This document shows, piece by piece, positions 14,286-17,720 of a DNA stretch of 17,720 nt. The translations under genes and the position numbers were made by a program. Source of the DNA: Gemmatimonadota bacterium (GTDB lineage: Bacteria > Gemmatimonadota > Gemmatimonadetes > Gemmatimonadales > Gemmatimonadaceae). Where the stretch lies: assembly GCA_003222065.1 (NCBI GenBank), contig QHUV01000021.1, forward strand, positions 1 through 17,720. The letters run 5' to 3'. Within the stretch, counting starts at the first letter, position 1, and each line of letters begins with the position of its first letter. Under the pieces are notes generated by a model. The model was not told the DNA's origin. It made no database searches and saw only the letters and a list, made by a program, of their open reading frames with translations.

Positions 14286-14946
14286 ACCAATCGCAAGCGA
14301 AGCTGCCGGCGACGAGCATGAAGAGGAAGATCCAGAGCATCGGCTGCATGACGCGCGGGCTCACTTCGGTGCCCGTTAGGCTGTCGAAGACCTCTTTGAG
14401 CGTCGGCGTCAACGTGAACGTGAAGATCGTCGCTTCGACCGCTGACCAGAGAATGAGGATCAGGAACGCGACCCATGGCATGCCGCCCGCCTCGAAATAG
14501 GCTCGCGACGAGTTCTGGATCAGGGTGAGCGGTGCCCTAACGAGGCCGATGATCAGACTCTTGATCATACGCAAGCCGAAGCGTAAGGCGCCGATGATCC
14601 AGCCCACGAACGCGATGAGAACGCGCACCAGGCCCGTGTAGAAGAACAGGATGCAGCGACCCGCGTCCCACCACGTCATGAGCAACAAGGTGAGGAAGCG
14701 GCCCCGTCCCGACCGGAAGGGTATCGTGTAGAGCGACGCGGCGGTGCTCCACGTACCGGCGGCGACGAGCACTATCGGCACTATCAGGAGGACCTCGCCG
14801 GCGATGAAACCGATCGTCTGGTCATGGCCGAAGGTCCATCGCGCCAGGAAGCCTTGCCATGCTGCCAGCCACCGAAACGGTCCGGTCAGCAGCAGGATCG
14901 CCGGCCGCCAATTGGCGGGAAAGAGATCCGCGAACGATTCGAACAT
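14191..14946 (-). CDS. polytopic membrane protein, N-terminal part
   Basis: This 251-residue open frame has about five or six hydrophobic segments: AILLLTGPFRWLAAW, GEVLLIVPIVLVAAGTW, a central stretch with LVRVLIAFVGWIIGAL, WVAFLILILWSAVEATIF and MLWIFLFMLVAG. I recognise no family. The last ~37 residues (WFGIVRLDGCARHDIVP...) are polar and look out of frame, while the overlapping +1 frame continues the hydrophobic pattern. The ATG at 14946 is preferred; the frame upstream to 15048 is Pro/Arg-rich and would translate the G tract. It is first in a minus-strand operon with the vWA lipoprotein, which suggests a membrane complex with an extracytoplasmic metal-binding partner. Confidence 0.65.
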   Translation of the reverse strand: MFESFADLFPANWRPAILLLTGPFRWLAAWQGFLARWTFGHDQTIGFIAGEVLLIVPIVLVAAGTWSTAASLYTIPFRSGRGRFLTLLLMTWWDAGRCILFFYTGLVRVLIAFVGWIIGALRFGLRMIKSLIIGLVRAPLTLIQNSSRAYFEAGGMPWVAFLILILWSAVEATIFTFTLTPTLKEVFDSLTGTEVSPRVMQPMLWIFLFMLVAGSFACDWFGIVRLDGCARHDIVPLRALRDAGPHRDSVA

Positions 14947-14996
14947 TGAGTCGCCCTCGGGTGGGGTTGAGGTAGGCGAGAAACAGCTCAAGCGTC

Positions 14997-15006
14997 GGGG
15001 GGGGGG
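14997..15006. repeat. ten-G homopolymer tract
   Basis: A run of ten G on the + strand, followed by AGGG. It lies 50-60 nt upstream of the minus-strand membrane-protein ATG, in its likely promoter region. A tract like this is prone to slippage in vivo and to sequencing error. Confidence 0.7.
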
Positions 15007-15084
15007 AGGGAACAGCAGTGACGCTTTGCTCTGAGCCTGACGAATCACATCGGGCCAGCGAAACGCGGCAATTTGCGGGTGTGC

Positions 15085-15259
15085 CGCGTGTCACCTCAGG
15101 GCGACACGCGCGTCAGGGCCGACGAGTTGGCCGGAGCATCGGGATGACGCATTCGCGCTGGATCACTTGATCGGTGGCGAGCGTGAACACCGGCGCGATG
15201 AACGTCACCTGACCGCGAATGCTGAATCCCGAGGCTGCGGCTTGACTAATCTCCCTCAC
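15085..15259 (-). other. possible 48-codon gene remnant with 3' hairpin
   Basis: A minus-strand frame from a GTG at 15259 to a stop at 15113 reads GFSIRGQVTFIAPVFTLATD near its middle, which looks protein-like. It is followed by an 8-bp hairpin (CGCGTGTC 15085-15092, GACACGCG 15103-15110). It overlaps the aromatic promoter in antisense. It may be a remnant or chance; no family is recognised. The rest of the 331-nt gap 14947-15277 holds the G tract and the promoter at 15242-15271. Confidence 0.2.
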
Positions 15260-15271
15260 GGATGCTATCGT
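15242..15271 (+). promoter_or_regulatory. promoter of the aromatic attenuator operon
   Basis: TTGACT (15242-15247), an 18-nt spacer and TATCGT (15266-15271). The leader-peptide ATG follows 6 nt later, so transcription is predicted to begin at or next to the ATG. This is the best complete promoter in the window. Confidence 0.7.
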
Positions 15272-15277
15272 CTCCCC

Positions 15278-15361
15278 ATGTCGATCGCCCGCGTGTCGTA
15301 CTACTCCTATTACTTTGCGACCCTCGTCACGGGCCGAAGCTGGAGGCGTGCGCACGACTGA
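15278..15361 (+). CDS. tyrosine-rich attenuator leader peptide
   Basis: This 27-residue peptide starts with ATG and contains SYYSYYF at residues 7-13 (four Tyr and one Phe in seven codons, 15296-15316), with a Trp at 22. It lies between a strong promoter and an intrinsic terminator, ahead of DAHP synthase and chorismate mutase. This is the classical layout of ribosome-mediated attenuation. Scarce charged tRNA-Tyr (or Phe) would stall the ribosome on the codon cluster, leaving 15330-15346 free to form the antiterminator. With enough Tyr the ribosome covers that segment up to the stop codon and the terminator forms. There is no Shine-Dalgarno; the start appears leaderless. The peptide itself probably has no other function. 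Confidence 0.8.
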   Translation: MSIARVSYYSYYFATLVTGRSWRRAHD

Positions 15362-15400
15362 CGTCGTCGATTGAGCACTCACGAAACTTCCAGCGGCCCG
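15330..15400 (+). promoter_or_regulatory. antiterminator of the tyrosine attenuator
   Basis: CGGGCCG (15330-15336) pairs perfectly with CGGCCCG (15394-15400). CTGGAGG (15340-15346) pairs with CTTCCAG (15387-15393) with one G-U. A 3-nt bulge (AAG) separates the two helices. The 3' strand of this fold takes up most of the terminator's left arm, so the two structures exclude each other. The 5' strand begins 14 nt after the Phe codon. Confidence 0.7.
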
Positions 15401-15421
15401 CCTTGCGGGTCGCTTTTTTTT
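15392..15421 (+). terminator. attenuator intrinsic terminator
   Basis: AGCGGCCCGC (15392-15401) and GCGGGTCGCT (15405-15414) form a 10-bp stem with one G-U pair and a CTT loop. It is followed by eight T (15414-15421). It lies 25 nt before the DAHP synthase start and after the leader-peptide stop. Confidence 0.85.
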
Positions 15422-15446
15422 CTGGCCCCTCAGAGCCCCTCGTCTC

Positions 15447-16340
15447 TTGATCATCATTACTCGTGCCTCGATTACCGACGCCGAGCTCGACGCCATTCGC
15501 GAACGCATCGAGCAGCGCGGCATGCGCACCCACCTCTCGCGCGGCGTCGAGCGCACGATCATCGGCTGCATCGGCGACGAATCCCTCCTCGCCGAACTGC
15601 CGCTGCGCTCGATGCCCGGCGTCGAGGACGTCGTGCCGGTGCTCAAGCCGTACAAGCTCGCGTCGCGCGAGTTCGCGGCCGCGCCGTCGGTGGTGCGCGT
15701 CGGCGACGATCCTTCGCGGCCGGGACGCGTTGCCGCCTTTGGCGGGCCGGCAATCGCCATTATCGCCGGCCCATGCTCAGTGGAAGGGCCGGACATGCTG
15801 CGTGAGACCGCGGAGGCGGTGCGTGACGCCGGCGGCGTCATGCTCCGTGGCGGCGCCTTCAAGCCCCGCACGTCACCCTACGCCTTCCAGGGACTCGGCG
15901 CCACCGCGCTCAAGATGCTGGCTGACGTTAGGCGAACGACCGGGATGCCCGTCGTCACCGAGGTCATGGATCCGCGGCAGATCGACGACGTCGCCGAGCA
16001 TGCGGACATGCTCCAGGTCGGCGCGCGCAACATGCAAAACTTCTCATTGCTCTCCGAGCTCGGCCGCGTCAAACGTCCGGTGCTCCTCAAGCGCGGCCTG
16101 TCGGCGACAATTAAGGAACTGCTCATGGCCGCGGAGTACATCATGGCGCAGGGGAATCGTGACGTCGTGCTCTGCGAGCGCGGGATTCGCACCTTCGAGG
16201 TCGCGACACGCAACACCCTCGACGTCGCCGCGCTCGACGGCTTTCGGGAGTTGATGCGCCGCCTCGCTCCCTTCGCCGCGGCGGCTGGGCGTTCGTTAGG
16301 CGCGTCGGCCGACGGCGCGCGGGCTGGAGCCGCCGCGTGA
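15447..16340 (+). CDS. aroF: DAHP synthase (type I-beta) lacking C-terminal catalytic segment
   Basis: The family condenses PEP and erythrose 4-phosphate, the first step of the shikimate pathway. This 297-residue protein has an N-terminal ferredoxin-like regulatory domain (about 1-75) as in Thermotoga-type enzymes. The barrel follows with AGPCSVE (107-113, metal ligand Cys110), [14 protein letters not shown] (138-151), GARNMQNF (192-199), [10 protein letters not shown] and CERGIRTFE. After RNTLDVAAL it jumps directly to [10 protein letters not shown], the usual C-terminal helix. About 60 residues are missing, including the DPSH, VEVHP and SDG motifs that supply three of the four metal ligands (His, Glu, Asp). 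As written the enzyme should be inactive. A direct repeat CTCGACG (in 16218-16242) flanks the junction. TTG start; regulated by the upstream attenuator. Confidence 0.88.
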   Translation: MIIITRASITDAELDAIRERIEQRGMRTHLSRGVERTIIGCIGDESLLAELPLRSMPGVEDVVPVLKPYKLASREFAAAPSVVRVGDDPSRPGRVAAFGGPAIAIIAGPCSVEGPDMLRETAEAVRDAGGVMLRGGAFKPRTSPYAFQGLGATALKMLADVRRTTGMPVVTEVMDPRQIDDVAEHADMLQVGARNMQNFSLLSELGRVKRPVLLKRGLSATIKELLMAAEYIMAQGNRDVVLCERGIRTFEVATRNTLDVAALDGFRELMRRLAPFAAAAGRSLGASADGARAGAAA

Positions 16341-16642
16341 CCACCGATCCCTCTCCGTCAGCCCGCGACGCCGCGCTCGACACCCTCGGCCGATACCGTC
16401 AGCAGATCGAGCAGCTCGACCGTGACCTCGTATCGCTGCTCGCGAAGCGTGTCGCGTTGAGCAAGGAGATCGGCGCCATGAAGCGCGTCGCCGGCCTGCC
16501 GACGCTCGATCCCGCGCGCGAGGCCGAGGTCATCCGCCGCGCCGCCGCGTTGGCCCGCGACGCAAGTCTCAACGACGAAAAGGTCCGGGACATCTTTTGG
16601 CATGTCATCGGGCTGTCGCGCGCAGTCCAGGTCGACGAATAG
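16337..16642 (+). CDS. chorismate mutase, AroQ type
   Basis: Converts chorismate to prephenate, the branch point to Phe and Tyr. The 101 residues are a single all-helical AroQ domain. [27 protein letters not shown] carries the long first helix with the catalytic Arg/Lys pattern, followed by [16 protein letters not shown] and the last helix [12 protein letters not shown]. The GTG start overlaps the aroF stop (GTGA), with GGAG 7 nt upstream, so the two are translated from one mRNA under the Tyr-rich leader. In several bacteria DAHP synthase and AroQ mutase are fused or form a complex for feedback control; a complex here is possible but inferred. Confidence 0.9.
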   Translation: MTTDPSPSARDAALDTLGRYRQQIEQLDRDLVSLLAKRVALSKEIGAMKRVAGLPTLDPAREAEVIRRAAALARDASLNDEKVRDIFWHVIGLSRAVQVDE

Positions 16643-16652
16643 ACTGCTGAGC

Positions 16653-16917
16653 TGAGATGTCAGCTCCCGCTTTGTCGATGCACCGGCGCACGCATCACAC
16701 CCACGAAAGTGAGCCCAGTTTCGAGAAGGCAGCAACGAGCCGCGAGCCTTGAGACTAAAAGGTCAGGAATTAGAAATGGGGCTCTCCCGCGCAGTCATTC
16801 CCAACCCTTTCGACTCAAGCTGCCATCTCGCGGCTGCCTTCTCGAAACTGGGCTCGCCGTACCGGGTGAGATGCTGATGAGCCGCATCGAAAGAGCCGGA
16901 GCTGACTTCTGAGGTTC
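16653..16917. repeat. long inverted-repeat element (copy 2, both halves)
   Basis: A 23-bp perfect inverted pair at 16711-16733 and 16833-16855 (GAGCCCAGTTTCGAGAAGGC... and its complement) lies within a ~260-bp imperfect palindrome. Outer flanks also match each other (GTCAGCTCC... against ...GGAGCTGAC). It fills the gap between convergent chorismate mutase and the DUF1569 gene and abuts the latter's stop codon. Confidence 0.8.
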
Positions 16918-17358
16918 TTAAGCCCCAAACTGCCGCAGATGATGATCGACGTGCTTCGCCTGCAGCCGACTGTTGAACTTGCCCGTGACGCGCCCAAAGA
17001 TCGGCGACTCCGGCCACGCCGACTCCATCGGCTTCTTCGTGAACTCCTCGATCAGCGTTAGGCAACGCGCCTTCTCGGCCCCAAAATCACAGCGGTCACC
17101 AACGCAGAAGTCCGGATGAGTCGGCGCGCTCTTCGGCCATGGAAAATTGACGGCCAAGAATCGGAACAGCGGTCCCGGCATCGGCATCTTTAGCGGCGTA
17201 TAGCTATTCCGCCCGAGCGTCGCACCGAGCGCGATGTTGAGGTGCTTCAGCATCTGATCGACCGTCATTTTGCCCCACTGGCGCGACGCGCCCGGCTGCA
17301 GCGCTTGGAGACGCGAACGAAGGGACTCACGGGTCGTCGGATCGTGCAGAAGTGGCAT
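16918..17358 (-). CDS. DUF1569 (DinB-superfamily) protein
   Basis: This 146-residue protein resembles DUF1569, a branch of the DinB/YfiT metal-binding four-helix superfamily. GKMTVDQMLKHLNIALG (His39 in the first helix) and the C-terminal AKHVDHHLRQFG (His136, His139, His140) are the typical ends and supply the His ligands seen in this fold. Biochemical function is unknown; relatives in the superfamily act as thiol-dependent transferases or stress proteins. The ATG at 17358 is preferred over an upstream start at 17424 because the family begins near LHDPTTRESLRSRL. The gene is bracketed by two long inverted-repeat elements (copies 2 and 3). It contains a CGTTAGG motif at 17056. Confidence 0.75.
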   Translation of the reverse strand: MPLLHDPTTRESLRSRLQALQPGASRQWGKMTVDQMLKHLNIALGATLGRNSYTPLKMPMPGPLFRFLAVNFPWPKSAPTHPDFCVGDRCDFGAEKARCLTLIEEFTKKPMESAWPESPIFGRVTGKFNSRLQAKHVDHHLRQFGA

Positions 17359-17424
17359 GGTTATCTCGACGGAAAGGAGACGCCCGAATGTGCGCGCCGG
17401 GGGCCGAACGCGCCATGCTCCCAA

Positions 17425-17665
17425 CGACGGACGGCACTTCCGTCAACTCGCTCATCGACATCTCAACCGTGACAGCGAGCCCAGTTTCGAGCCGGTAGGC
17501 GCGAGCGACGAGCCGTGAGTATGAAGGGTTAGGTGTGAGACAGACCCCACCTCATACACAACCCTTCGAACTCAAAAGCTCACCGCTCGCTGCTGCCTTC
17601 TCGAAACTGGGCTCACCGTCGCGGGTGAGATGCGAGCCGGCGAATCGAAGGGGAGAGATCTGAGC
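17425..17665. repeat. long inverted-repeat element (copy 3, both halves)
   Basis: GAGCCCAGTTTCGA at 17477-17490 is matched by its inverse inside 17592-17614, which again has the full 23-bp form. The centre contains AAGGGTTAGGTGTGAGA and TCATACACAACCCTT. The left half is more decayed than in copy 2. The gap 17359-17665 holds nothing else I can identify. Confidence 0.72.
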
Positions 17666-17720
17666 TCAAGTGCTCCATAGTCTGAAGCTGACGGCACGGC
17701 CGTCGCCCCATTCAATCGTA
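17666..17720 (-). CDS. 3' end of an unidentified gene (partial)
   Basis: A minus-strand frame enters from the window edge and reads TIEWGDGRAVSFRLWST before a TGA at 17666-17668. The residues look like a genuine protein C-terminus, and the stop abuts repeat copy 3 much as the DUF1569 stop abuts copy 2. Seventeen codons are too few to name it. Confidence 0.35.
   Translation of the reverse strand, partial: TIEWGDGRAVSFRLWST

Larger units (their letters stand above)
240..17063. other. dispersed CGTTAGG / CCTAACG heptamer, 19 sites
   Basis: Sites start at 240, 357, 971, 2547, 6653, 7542, 10102, 12395, 14374, 15926, 16294 and 17056 (CGTTAGG on +), and at 4430, 5581, 7118, 7719, 10531, 11589 and 14536 (CCTAACG on +). 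Fifteen of them extend to CGTTAGGC. Two further GTTAGGC sites lack the leading C (3405, 10615). All lie inside coding sequence; I found none of the 7-mer in intergenic gaps. Confidence 0.75.

Noticed and set aside
14191..14312. Programmed ribosomal frameshift
   Set aside because: No slippery heptamer or downstream structure is evident; an insertion or sequencing error is simpler.
15362..15446. T-box or riboswitch ahead of aroF
   Set aside because: No T-box sequence or specifier stem is seen; the leader peptide plus terminator explains the region.
15113..15871. 252-codon minus-strand frame
   Set aside because: Ser/Arg-rich antisense of aroF over most of its length; only the last ~48 codons look at all protein-like and are listed separately at low confidence.
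16709..16912. 67-codon frame inside repeat copy 2
   Set aside because: It simply translates the palindrome; the same peptide pattern appears on the opposite strand and in copy 1.
16653..17665. CRISPR array or insertion sequence
   Set aside because: The repeats are inverted and few, with no regular spacers and no transposase reading frame.

Overview
The window is high-GC, densely coding bacterial chromosome. Small membrane proteins, a TonB-plug/carboxypeptidase-regulatory protein, an Asp-box propeller and a DUF2520-panC-panB operon point towards Gemmatimonadota or a similar soil lineage. That assignment is an inference from gene content and style; no rRNA or other phylogenetic marker is present.

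Layout. 1-1771: two small membrane proteins (+), then a small membrane protein and a secreted Asp-box propeller (-). 1894-4527: threonine dehydratase (+), PAP2 phosphatase (-), a small charged protein (+) and a hotdog thioesterase (-). 4545-5981: a secreted plug-domain protein without a barrel (-). 6117-8553: a pantothenate operon (DUF2520 dehydrogenase-like, panC, panB; +) with start/stop overlaps. 8576-9352: a secreted beta-solenoid protein (-). 9572-12888: a secreted TPR protein with an HEGRH motif, coupled to a Tat-signal amidase (+). 13099-14946: a membrane-protein/vWA-lipoprotein operon (-) with an apparent frameshift. 15242-16642: a promoter, a tyrosine-rich leader peptide, an attenuator terminator, DAHP synthase and chorismate mutase (+). 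16918-17358: a DUF1569/DinB-like protein (-). The far end holds the tail of another minus-strand gene.

The main observations are these. (1) A complete transcription attenuator for aromatic amino acid synthesis: a leader peptide with Tyr-Tyr-Ser-Tyr-Tyr-Phe, an antiterminator and a U-tailed terminator. It is apparently translated from a leaderless start. (2) The DAHP synthase downstream lacks about 60 internal residues holding three of its four metal ligands. The amidase lacks about 65 internal residues holding the nucleophile serine. Both losses are in frame. With the frameshift in the membrane gene, that makes three lesions in about 4.2 kb, so either gene decay or assembly collapse needs to be settled. 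(3) The heptamer CGTTAGG/CCTAACG occurs 19 times by hand count, always inside genes, in several reading frames and on both strands. (4) Four starts carry a -10-like hexamer (TANNNT) exactly 6 nt before the start codon, which suggests leaderless transcription. (5) Two intergenic repeat families are present: a short GTCATCCCGAGC-type palindrome and a long inverted element carrying GAGCCCAGTTTCGAGAAGG.

Convergent gene pairs are separated by hairpins (432-460, 2903-2921, 4032-4082, 8542-8572, 12895-13094). I saw no tRNA, rRNA, CRISPR array, transposase or integrase.
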